Below, one piece after another: positions 1 through 6,151 of a stretch of 13,022 nt of DNA (position 1 is the stretch's first letter; each line of letters starts with the position of its first letter). The DNA is from an uncultured Porphyromonadaceae bacterium (GTDB lineage Bacteria; Bacteroidota; Bacteroidia; Bacteroidales; Muribaculaceae). Both the position numbers and the translations under genes were made by a program. The notes below the pieces were generated by a model that was given only the letters and a program-made list of their open reading frames with translations, did no database searches and was not told where the DNA came from. The DNA is taken from the NCBI GenBank assembly GCA_947176615.1, contig CAMWRO010000053.1:1-13022 (forward strand). The letters are read 5' to 3'.

Positions 1-124
1 AATCGGCTTGTCAATTTATATGACCTCTATTTCTTAAGTTAGTGACATTGCGATATATCGCGCCCCTACAATCCCTCTCGCTGTCTATCGTCAGTTGCAC
101 AGTTTCTTGGCGGGGGATAACCGA

Positions 125-158
125 GCAGGGCGCGATGCTCTCTTGCGTCGCGCCCTGC
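125..158. other. GC-rich hairpin 3' of the secreted-protein gene
   Basis: Perfect 11-bp inverted repeat (gcagggcgcga at 125-135 and its complement at 148-158). It can extend by three more pairs, one a U-G wobble, to leave a 6-nt loop. It lies about 80 bp past the stop of the minus-strand secreted-protein gene, so it would fold in that mRNA's 3' region. Neither strand has a T-run after the stem, so a standard intrinsic terminator is not shown. An mRNA 3'-end stabiliser or a U-poor terminator is possible. Confidence 0.5.
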
Positions 159-169
159 CGGGTTGTATT

Positions 170-211
170 GGAAACGGTCGGTGGAGCTCATGACTGAACC
201 ACCGTGTTTCC
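170..211. other. imperfect hairpin 3' of the secreted-protein gene
   Basis: Two 6-bp stems (ggaaac 170-175 with gtttcc 206-211; cggtgg 179-184 with ccaccg 199-204) are separated by a small asymmetric bulge and close a 14-nt loop. The element begins 25 bp beyond the stop codon of the minus-strand gene and lies next to the 125-158 hairpin, giving two stem-loops in tandem in the same 3' region. No T-tract is present. Its role in transcript ending or stability is inferred. Confidence 0.4.
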
Positions 212-236
212 GGGAATCATCTTTAACCTCTTGGGA

Positions 237-2072
237 TTATTTTACCACCACTTTGGCTACCTTGCCGCCCTGACGACGGATGTAGAGACCGGGTGTGGCG
301 TTTTCGGGGTTGATCTTCACGCCTTGGAGGTTGAAGTATTCAGCCTCGCCCTCGACAACATCAGCACCGATTTCGTCGATGGCGGTGGTGCCGCTTGCCT
401 TGGTGACAGTGATAGTCTTGATTTCGCTCTTGCTGTCAGTTGCAGGGTGATAAGCGTAAAGTTCAAGTGTGCCGGGTTCGCTGACGGTGACAGTGTGGGT
501 GTTATCATCATTGCGCTCTACCTTGGTGTAGCCTGTGTGGTCTACGAGCTTGCGGGGAGCTGCCTCGGGAGTTTCTGTGGCAGCGGGAGTAAACTTGTGA
601 TAGAGATGTGATTCAGCGTGAACGCCGGAAATAGTGATTTCGGCTGATTCAGCGTCTTTGCTGATGGTGAAAGCGTCTTCAACGTCAACGGTGGTAAAGT
701 CAAGGCCACCCTCGGGGAGTGACGGTTTTTCCGATGCCCACTCAATCTTGATTTCTGAAAGCTGGCATGCGCCTCCGTTGGGCATAATAGCGATATATTT
801 GTAACCGCCGCTTAAAATCAGTTCTTTAGCTACGCCTGACTCAATGGCAATTTCGCCTAATTTTTCACCCCAATTGCGGCCTTCCGGAGTGTCTTTACCT
901 GTTGTGTAGGGGGTGTTTTGGCCATATATAGTTAATGAGCGACCGGTTGCGGCCTGTTGCTTCCATTGAGTAGCAATGACTTTTACAGCATATCCGGGAG
1001 AGACAGTTGTGACGATGCCGCCGTAGCCTTTGTCGGTTTTAATGCGCAGACCTATTACTTGATTAGCGGCCGCACCTGAAGGAGTATTTTTGTTATTACT
1101 GTTTGCATAGGCTTTGTATTCAGCATTTCCAACAGTGCCGGTGTACTCGCTGTAGGTTGTTCCGGAGATTCCAAATGTAGTAACGGTTAAAACGTCAGTA
1201 ACATCAGTTGGAGTAAAAGGTTTCTCTGCAACTGTAAGGCTGAACATTGTTGCTATTTCACCGACTTCGTTAGACGCGGTAACGGTGATGATGTTTTCCT
1301 CCATTACTTCGGGAGTCCATTTGCATGAGCTGCTATCGAAATTTGCAAGGATATTATCATCAATATCAGTGATTGTGATGCTTGTCGCATCTTTGGCTGA
1401 GATATTAAATTCAGTACCTTCGGTTACAGAAACTTCGTCATTTTCAGCAACAGAGATGTCACCGTATTTAATAGTTAAATTAGACGGCTCAACAGGGTCA
1501 ACCGGGTCTGGGTTTTCTTCGCCTGCTGGGGTGAAACGGTACAAATAGCAATTTTTTTGAGTGCTTTTGTAGAAAGCAATTCTAGCTCGGCTTACATAGT
1601 CCTTATTGTTTTTGTCGGTGTTGTGATTGAATTGCAAAACTCTGTTTTCTTTCGAAACCGAAACTGCAATTGTAGCAAGTCCATTCTCATCAATTGAAAT
1701 TGTTGCCGGTTGCGCAGTTGAATCTAAGAATGCGTTGTTTTTGCCTGATTTGGCTATAATATAACTTTCTCCGACTTTCAAATTCCAATTGGTGCCATTT
1801 TCTTCAAGTATAATCTTTAAGGGCTCAACGCTGAATACGCCATCAGTTAATGCATATTCATTTAACTTGATAATGTCGTTTTCGCAACTGACACTAACTA
1901 AAGAAGGAATATCCCCAACATTGTTGACTGTGGTGGGTAAAGAAACGAGGGTAACAATGTCGCCATTAGACAGGACATCATTTTTAGTGAGTTTTTCCCA
2001 TGTGCCAGTGGCTTGAGCTGATGTTGCGCCAAATGCCAGTAAACATGAAATAAAAAGTAAAAACTTTTTCAT
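237..2072 (-). CDS. secreted multidomain beta-protein with T9SS-type C-terminal sorting domain
   Basis: Probable cargo of the type IX secretion system, exported across both membranes and anchored or released at the cell surface; no enzyme function is recognised. The 611-residue product starts with a signal peptide (about 1-21, ending AQA). In order there follow a beta-rich region (about 23-180) that ends in a 'FYKSTQKNCYLYRF' stretch, a Pro/Glu/Asp linker (181-197), an Ig/PKD-like segment (198-283), a carbohydrate-binding-like beta-sandwich (about 294-446), a chitobiase C-terminal-like Ig segment (about 455-556), and a C-terminal domain (about 563-611) with YFNLQG, GLYIRRQGGK and a hydrophobic-lysine end. 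That C-terminal pattern resembles the type A T9SS sorting domains of Bacteroidales. Domain names rest on fold-like appearance, but the sorting signal is a firmer call. GC content rises sharply in the 3' part encoding the last two modules. It is transcribed alone from a promoter near 2197. Confidence 0.85.
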   Translation of the reverse strand: MKKFLLFISCLLAFGATSAQATGTWEKLTKNDVLSNGDIVTLVSLPTTVNNVGDIPSLVSVSCENDIIKLNEYALTDGVFSVEPLKIILEENGTNWNLKVGESYIIAKSGKNNAFLDSTAQPATISIDENGLATIAVSVSKENRVLQFNHNTDKNNKDYVSRARIAFYKSTQKNCYLYRFTPAGEENPDPVDPVEPSNLTIKYGDISVAENDEVSVTEGTEFNISAKDATSITITDIDDNILANFDSSSCKWTPEVMEENIITVTASNEVGEIATMFSLTVAEKPFTPTDVTDVLTVTTFGISGTTYSEYTGTVGNAEYKAYANSNNKNTPSGAAANQVIGLRIKTDKGYGGIVTTVSPGYAVKVIATQWKQQAATGRSLTIYGQNTPYTTGKDTPEGRNWGEKLGEIAIESGVAKELILSGGYKYIAIMPNGGACQLSEIKIEWASEKPSLPEGGLDFTTVDVEDAFTISKDAESAEITISGVHAESHLYHKFTPAATETPEAAPRKLVDHTGYTKVERNDDNTHTVTVSEPGTLELYAYHPATDSKSEIKTITVTKASGTTAIDEIGADVVEGEAEYFNLQGVKINPENATPGLYIRRQGGKVAKVVVK

Positions 2073-2130
2073 ACGCGAAAGATTAATAGATTGGTGTTAT
2101 ATGTTAAAGTGATAGATGACGTGTTTTTTG

Positions 2131-2156
2131 TGGCATGTAGGATGGTGATGGCATGT
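2131..2156. repeat. 8-bp direct repeat in the 5' leader of the secreted-protein gene
   Basis: The octamer tggcatgt occurs at 2131-2138 and 2149-2156, 18 bp start to start. The repeats lie inside the long untranslated leader between the predicted promoter and the start codon at 2072. They could be a regulator or RNA-binding site, but two copies of 8 bp can also be chance. Confidence 0.3.
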
Positions 2157-2196
2157 GGGAGAGCGCTCCCGATGTCCCAAAGGCACACCGCAAGTG

Positions 2197-2204
2197 CAAA
2201 TTTA
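2197..2204 (-). promoter_or_regulatory. Bacteroidetes -7 promoter element for the secreted-protein gene
   Basis: The minus strand reads TAAATTTG, a full match to the Bacteroidetes -7 consensus TAnnTTTG. The best upstream -33 candidate is ATTG, 24 bp away, longer than the usual spacing of about 20. Transcription from here would give a leader of roughly 118 nt before the ATG at 2072. No better promoter is visible closer to the gene. Confidence 0.5.
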
Positions 2205-2264
2205 CACATAATTTAAGAAATTACCCCCCAATTGTTTAAATTATATTAAAGGGAGTGAATAAAC

Positions 2265-2912
2265 CTATTTTCTTCCGAAATCGGCGGGAATTTCGCCCCA
2301 TTGGGGGGTGTCCCATGTCAGGATGGGGTTGGTGAAGGTGTTGTTACGGAGCCACTCGTTGGCGTTGTTGAGCAGGCGGAAAATTTCGGCGTTCTGCGCC
2401 GTCGGGGCGAGGGTTGTCTTGGCCACGCGGTTGCGCACCCATGCGCGGGCCGTGCGGCTGTCGCTGTAAATAGGTATGTCGGGACGTCCCCGTCGTTTCA
2501 GCAGCGCGAGGGCGTGGACGATGGCGAGGTATTCGCCGATGTTGTTAGTGCCACCCGGCAGTGGGCCGACATGGAAAATGCGCTGCCCTGTGCGCACCCA
2601 CACGCCCTGATACTCCACCGGGCCGGGGTTGCGTGAGCAAGCCGCGTCGACGGCGATAGCGTCGAGAGTGATGCCGGGAATCGCGGCATAGTTGACTACA
2701 GGATTGGCATCATGGGAGGCGATGGCTTTCAGGATGCCCATCTCCTGCACCGGGTCGCCTCGATAAGCCTCGACGGCGGCCTCCTGCGAGTCAAAACTTT
2801 TGTAGCGGGCATCGGGGTAGCCTTTTACCTGCAGCTGACATTCCTCCCACGAGTCAAAGACTCCGGTAGCATAGCCGTTCCACACGACATAAAATTTTCT
2901 TCTCGGTGCCAT
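2265..2912 (-). CDS. rnhA: ribonuclease HI with N-terminal hybrid-binding (viroplasmin-like) domain
   Basis: Cytoplasmic endonuclease that cuts the RNA strand of RNA-DNA hybrids, for example R-loops and primer remnants. In the 215-residue product, residues 5-50 (KFYVVWNGYATGVF..W.EC..QV.GYP.ARYKSF) form the hybrid-binding domain shared with eukaryotic RNase H1 and caulimovirus viroplasmin. Residues about 81-215 are the RNase H fold. The DEDD metal-binding set is visible: Asp89 (AVDAAC), Glu127 (NIGEY), Asp151 (YSDSR) and Asp211 (PADFGRK), so the enzyme should be active. The ATG overlaps the stop of the upstream dehydrogenase-like gene by one base (TGATG), which fixes this start and suggests translational coupling. 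No convincing terminator follows. Confidence 0.95.
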   Translation of the reverse strand: MAPRRKFYVVWNGYATGVFDSWEECQLQVKGYPDARYKSFDSQEAAVEAYRGDPVQEMGILKAIASHDANPVVNYAAIPGITLDAIAVDAACSRNPGPVEYQGVWVRTGQRIFHVGPLPGGTNNIGEYLAIVHALALLKRRGRPDIPIYSDSRTARAWVRNRVAKTTLAPTAQNAEIFRLLNNANEWLRNNTFTNPILTWDTPQWGEIPADFGRK

Positions 2913-4105
2913 CAGCTTAAAGTCAGATAAATGGATATATCAACGTTGCGCATCCCGAGGCGGCGCGCGATCACGGGGTTGACGACCTGTCCGAGGAAGG
3001 TGTAGGTGGCACACTGCAGGCCGGGGAGCATGCGCATGGCGTTGGCGGCTCCCTCACATGATACAATCGATGTCATCAGGGTCATGAAAGTGTTGCTGAG
3101 CGCCATCGCGGCGGTGCGGGCGACGGCACTCCCGGCGTTGATAAAGCAAGCGCGCCCCTTGCGCCCCTCGGTGGCCTCCATAGCCGAGGCCCGGGCGAGG
3201 TCGATGGCTGCAAGCGAGGGGAAGGCTGTGCCGCCGGGGGTGGTGAGGTCAAAAATGAGCACACCTTTTTTCATCGTGTCGACCATGTCGGCATCGACCT
3301 TGAACGGCTGTGCGGTGGGGGTGACGACAACCACGTCGGCACTGCGCAGGGCGGCATCGATGACCTTGGGGTGGATGGCCGACGTGATGGCCCACGGGCC
3401 GAGCGACTGGGCGGCGTGGCGCAGACGGTACACGTCGTTGTCAAACATCTTTACCGTCGCTCCGAGCCCCATAGCCGAGCGGGCGGCCGCACAGGCGGCG
3501 ATGCCCGAGCCGATGACGGTGGTCTCGCAGGGGATGATTCCGGCGATGCCGCCGAGGAGGATTCCTTTGCCGCGGGTGGCATCGGCAAGGAGCGACGAGG
3601 CGATTGCCAGCGACGCGCGTCCGTCGATTTCGGCAAGAATGTCGGCAAAGGGTGTGTGTCCCTTGTCATCCTCGATGAGGTCGATGGCGATTGCCGTGAT
3701 GTGGCGGGCAAGGAGGGCCTTGACGGCGGCAGGTTTCTGAGCCTCAGGGTGGAGGAGGGTCAGGAGCAAGGCCCTGCGGCGCATCTTGGCGATGTCGGCA
3801 GTGTCGGCCGGTGCGAGGTGGATGACGATGTCGCAGCCGAGAGCCGCGTCGCGGTCGGTCACGGCAGCTCCGGCACGGGCATACCGGTTGTCAGTGTAAT
3901 GGATGCAAGCCGCTGCGCCCTGCTCGATGTTGACGCGGAAACCGCGCTCGACGAGCATGTTGACCGCCTCGGGGGTGAGGGGGAAACGCCTCTCGCTGCG
4001 ATTGTTGCAGGCGGGGAGGCCGATGGAGGGCATGCGCCGCTCGCAGCACACCGGGCACGGCTGCTCCTGCGGGGTGATTTTATCTTTACTCAGTTCACGG
4101 TTCAT
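2912..4105 (-). CDS. divergent alanine dehydrogenase / PNT-family protein
   Basis: Member of the alanine dehydrogenase/transhydrogenase-alpha family, whose active members interconvert alanine and pyruvate plus ammonia with NAD. The 397 residues show the substrate-site arginine (Arg39/40 in SERRFPLTP), a family-like His119 (TLLHPEA), and a dinucleotide-binding turn VIGSGIAACAA (197-207) followed by acidic Asp222 (KMFD). Two usual catalytic positions look changed. The lysine before the first loop appears replaced by His96 (VIHLAP), and the aspartate of the usual VDVAIDQGG motif is absent (IFDLTTPGG, about 284-292). NAD binding is therefore plausible but alanine turnover doubtful. An N-terminal extension of about 24 residues, including ITPQEQ and a CPVCC cluster, precedes the core. 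From memory, similar extensions with a PQEQ motif occur in Bacteroidetes relatives, which supports the 4105 start over Met25. It is the first gene of a unit with rnhA. Confidence 0.8.
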   Translation of the reverse strand: MNRELSKDKITPQEQPCPVCCERRMPSIGLPACNNRSERRFPLTPEAVNMLVERGFRVNIEQGAAACIHYTDNRYARAGAAVTDRDAALGCDIVIHLAPADTADIAKMRRRALLLTLLHPEAQKPAAVKALLARHITAIAIDLIEDDKGHTPFADILAEIDGRASLAIASSLLADATRGKGILLGGIAGIIPCETTVIGSGIAACAAARSAMGLGATVKMFDNDVYRLRHAAQSLGPWAITSAIHPKVIDAALRSADVVVVTPTAQPFKVDADMVDTMKKGVLIFDLTTPGGTAFPSLAAIDLARASAMEATEGRKGRACFINAGSAVARTAAMALSNTFMTLMTSIVSCEGAANAMRMLPGLQCATYTFLGQVVNPVIARRLGMRNVDISIYLTLS

Positions 4106-4109
4106 AGCG

Positions 4110-4117
4110 CAAAGGTA
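4110..4117 (-). promoter_or_regulatory. -7 promoter element abutting the dehydrogenase-like gene
   Basis: The minus strand reads TACCTTTG, a full TAnnTTTG match, ending only 4 nt before the ATG at 4105. Since transcription usually starts several bases after this box, the mRNA would be leaderless or nearly so. No TTTG was found about 20 bp upstream, so the promoter may be weak or helped by the A/T-rich tract beyond it. Confidence 0.5.
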
Positions 4118-4213
4118 AGAAAAAATAAAAAATAACAGGTAAAAAATAACAAATAGCTGCGCTACCGGCGAGCCGGGATTGTCGGGGTGCCGGTTTTAGT
4201 GGTCGTGTGGGGG

Positions 4214-4258
4214 TTAGTCTAATTAGTCTAATAGGTCTAATTAGTCTAATAGGTCGAA
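4214..4258. repeat. 9-bp tandem repeat array (five units)
   Basis: Five head-to-tail units: ttagtctaa at 4214, 4223 and 4241; taggtctaa at 4232; taggtcgaa at 4250. The alternation gives a higher-order 18-bp period and two copies of the palindrome ctaattag (4219-4226 and 4237-4244), 18 bp apart. It lies between divergent transcription units. Copy number could change by slippage; an effect on either promoter is inference. Confidence 0.85.
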
Positions 4259-4317
4259 TTGGCCACATGGGGTTTCGCATGGCCTCGCCGCTCCGCGGCT
4301 GCATGGCTATCATCTTC

Positions 4318-4339
4318 ACTCAGGCGTTGCCTGAGTTTT
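4318..4339 (+). terminator. terminator-like hairpin upstream of porT
   Basis: An 8-bp perfect stem (actcaggc / gcctgagt) closes a 3-nt loop, and its 3' arm runs straight into four Ts, so it is oriented to stop plus-strand transcription. No plus-strand gene lies upstream, and it is 77 bp before porT. It could end stray transcripts, act as an attenuator in the porT leader, or be a relic. The T-run is short. Confidence 0.45.
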
Positions 4340-4415
4340 CCGCCCTTCACGTTTTACCCTTCACCTTTCACTGCTCGATTGTAATAATCTGTCGCATTAA
4401 TCCGTTATGTTATAG

Positions 4416-5132
4416 ATGAAATGTCTCCGTTACATATTGCTCTCGCTCATGGCCGTGGCCGCAATTGCTGCCGCCGGACAGAACCTCAATGACAAGCTGA
4501 TGAACCGCCCGTATGCCGACCTGCGCAAGTGGCATCTCGGCTTCTCGGTGGGGGTTCACACGCAGGATATTTCCTTTACCCACAACGGATTTGTCAGTGA
4601 AAACGGCAACGAATGGCGCATGGACCAGCCGTCGTTCTCGCCCGGATTTTGTGTCAACGGCCTCATCGATTACCGACTCAGTACCTATTTCAGCCTGCGG
4701 TTCACCCCGGGTATGTATTTCGGCAACCGCGACATCAAGATGCTCGACACCGCGACGGGTGAGACCGCGTCGCAGAACATCAAGAGCGCCTATGTCGTGT
4801 TGCCGGTCGACCTGAAATGTGCCGGTATGCGCTACCGCAACTCGCGGCCGTTCCTGACGGCGGGAGTCATGCCGGCGTTTGACGTGGCGAAAAAGACGAG
4901 CGACTATCTCAAGCTGAAATCGGGCGACATCTACCTGACGGTGGGCCTCGGCTGCGATTTCTATCTTCCTTATTTCAAGTTCAACCCCGAAATCAAGTTC
5001 TGTTTCGGACTGACCGACCTTCTGGTGCATGACCGCCCCGACCTTGTGGACGAACCGGCAAAGTTCAACATCACGCGCTCCCTGTCAAAGGCCGTGTCGC
5101 GCATGGTCGTGCTGACTTTCTACTTTGAATGA
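4416..5132 (+). CDS. porT: type IX secretion outer-membrane protein PorT
   Basis: PorT-family beta-barrel of the outer membrane, needed in Porphyromonas for secretion and maturation of T9SS cargo. The 238-residue product has a signal peptide (about 1-20, ending AIAAA before GQ) and then the family opening NRPYADLRKWHLGFSVGVHTQD (residues 30-51). Alternating amphipathic beta-strands follow, with the family-typical end FNITRSLSKAVSRMVVLTFYFE, including a terminal aromatic-acidic pair as in many barrels. Length fits the family (about 230-250). It is the first gene of the porT-porP-gldKLMN operon; porP begins 7 bp after its stop. In Porphyromonas gingivalis porT lies apart from porPKLMN, so this linkage is informative. 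The ATG at 4416 starts exactly at the signal peptide. Confidence 0.85.
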   Translation: MKCLRYILLSLMAVAAIAAAGQNLNDKLMNRPYADLRKWHLGFSVGVHTQDISFTHNGFVSENGNEWRMDQPSFSPGFCVNGLIDYRLSTYFSLRFTPGMYFGNRDIKMLDTATGETASQNIKSAYVVLPVDLKCAGMRYRNSRPFLTAGVMPAFDVAKKTSDYLKLKSGDIYLTVGLGCDFYLPYFKFNPEIKFCFGLTDLLVHDRPDLVDEPAKFNITRSLSKAVSRMVVLTFYFE

Positions 5133-5139
5133 TTCTGTG

Positions 5140-6147
5140 ATGAAATATACACATATTATATATATAGCGATTCTGGCAGTCATTTTTGCCTTGCCGACAC
5201 GCATGAGCGGGCAGACCGACGCGCAGATGACACAGTATTTCGCCCTGCCGACCTATTATAACCCGGCGGCCGTTGGCGATACCGACTATCTGCGCATCCG
5301 TGCCGGTGCGCGACTGCAGTGGGTGGGCATCGACAACGCCCCGACAACCTTTCTCGCCACGGGCGACATGCCGTTCAAGTTCCTGAACAAGAAATTCGGC
5401 GTGGGATTGCTCATGCAGCAGGAGAGCCTCGGCCTTTACAAAAATCTGACGGTAGGGGCACAGCTCGGTTACAAAATCAACCTTTTCAAGGGGGTGCTGA
5501 CCGCCGGTGTTCAGGTCGGGCTCATCAACGAGACATTCAAAGGGTCGGAGGTGTTCATCCCCGACGATGACGACTACCATCAGGGGACCGACGAGGCCAT
5601 CCCGATGAACGACGTGGCGGGCAACGCCCTCGACCTCGGGATAGGCGCATATTACACCCACCGCTATTTCTGGGCCGGACTCTCGATGACCCATGCCAAC
5701 TCCCCGACGGTCACATTCACCGCCGAAGGCTCCGCGGGCGGCTCGACCGGCGCCGAGGGGGAAAGTGCTAAAAATTATGAATTTCAGGCTCCCCGCACCC
5801 TCTATTTCATGGGCGGTAGCAATATTGCGGTAAAAAACACGTTATTTGAAGTGATACCGTCTTTTCTCGTAAAAAGCGATTTTACATTCACCGGTTTTGA
5901 CGTGACATGCCGAGTGCGCTACAACAAGTTTCTCACCGCGGGTATCGGCTACCGTTACAACGACGCGGTTTCAGCCATGCTGAGCGCGGAAATCAAAGGG
6001 TTCTTTATCGGCTACAGCTATGATTACCCCACGACCGAGATTGCCAAAGCCTCGTCGGGCAGCCACGAAATCGTAGCCGGTTACAGGCTGAAACTCGACT
6101 TTTCAGAGAAAAACCGTAATAAACACAAGAGCATCCGAATAATGTAA
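5140..6147 (+). CDS. porP: type IX secretion outer-membrane protein PorP/SprF
   Basis: PorP/SprF family, an outer-membrane beta-barrel (Bacteroidetes-specific) that contacts the PorK-PorN ring and the cargo-attachment machinery. I place the start at ATG 5140, which gives 335 residues; a longer reading would need TTG at 5125 inside the end of porT. A signal peptide (about 1-24, ending MSG before QTDAQ) leads to the family signature QYFALPTYYNPAAVG (32-46) and the GARLQWVGIDNAPTTF segment. Barrel strands follow (FGVGLLMQQESLGLY, AGVQVGL). The end NKHKSIRIM is also typical. Residues about 194-210 form a Gly/Ser/Glu-rich surface-loop-like insert. The stop is 4 bp before gldK, so the two are surely co-transcribed. 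Confidence 0.92.
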   Translation: MKYTHIIYIAILAVIFALPTRMSGQTDAQMTQYFALPTYYNPAAVGDTDYLRIRAGARLQWVGIDNAPTTFLATGDMPFKFLNKKFGVGLLMQQESLGLYKNLTVGAQLGYKINLFKGVLTAGVQVGLINETFKGSEVFIPDDDDYHQGTDEAIPMNDVAGNALDLGIGAYYTHRYFWAGLSMTHANSPTVTFTAEGSAGGSTGAEGESAKNYEFQAPRTLYFMGGSNIAVKNTLFEVIPSFLVKSDFTFTGFDVTCRVRYNKFLTAGIGYRYNDAVSAMLSAEIKGFFIGYSYDYPTTEIAKASSGSHEIVAGYRLKLDFSEKNRNKHKSIRIM

Positions 6148-6151
6148 CTGT

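Larger units (their letters stand above)
4106..4415. other. 310-bp divergent intergenic region
   Basis: Separates the minus-strand dehydrogenase-like gene from the plus-strand porT operon. It contains the promoter of the former (about 4110-4117), an A/T-rich stretch (4118-4156), a 9-bp tandem array (4214-4258), a small GC hairpin (4287-4299, gccgc-tcc-gcggc) and a terminator-like hairpin (4318-4339). I see no believable coding sequence: the short ORFs here are built from the tandem repeats. I could not find a TAnnTTTG box for porT, so its promoter is either degenerate or read by an alternative sigma factor. Confidence 0.7.

Noticed and set aside
50..61. 12-bp palindrome gcgatatatcgc
   Set aside because: Single short palindrome with no promoter, gene or second copy near it; likely chance at the window edge.
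3006..4135. Plus-strand frames of 244 and 254 codons
   Set aside because: Both are opposite the dehydrogenase-like gene, which has recognisable motifs and operon context. They lack any family signal.
4214..4258. CRISPR-like array
   Set aside because: Units are 9 bp with no spacers and no cas genes nearby; a simple tandem repeat.
4095..4419. Short ORFs on both strands of the divergent intergenic region
   Set aside because: Their translations are mostly repeated Ile-Arg-Pro/Leu or Ser-Leu-Ile tracts made by the 9-bp array.
5125..5139. TTG start extending porP upstream
   Set aside because: It would place the start inside the final codons of porT and add five residues before a good signal peptide; ATG 5140 is simpler.
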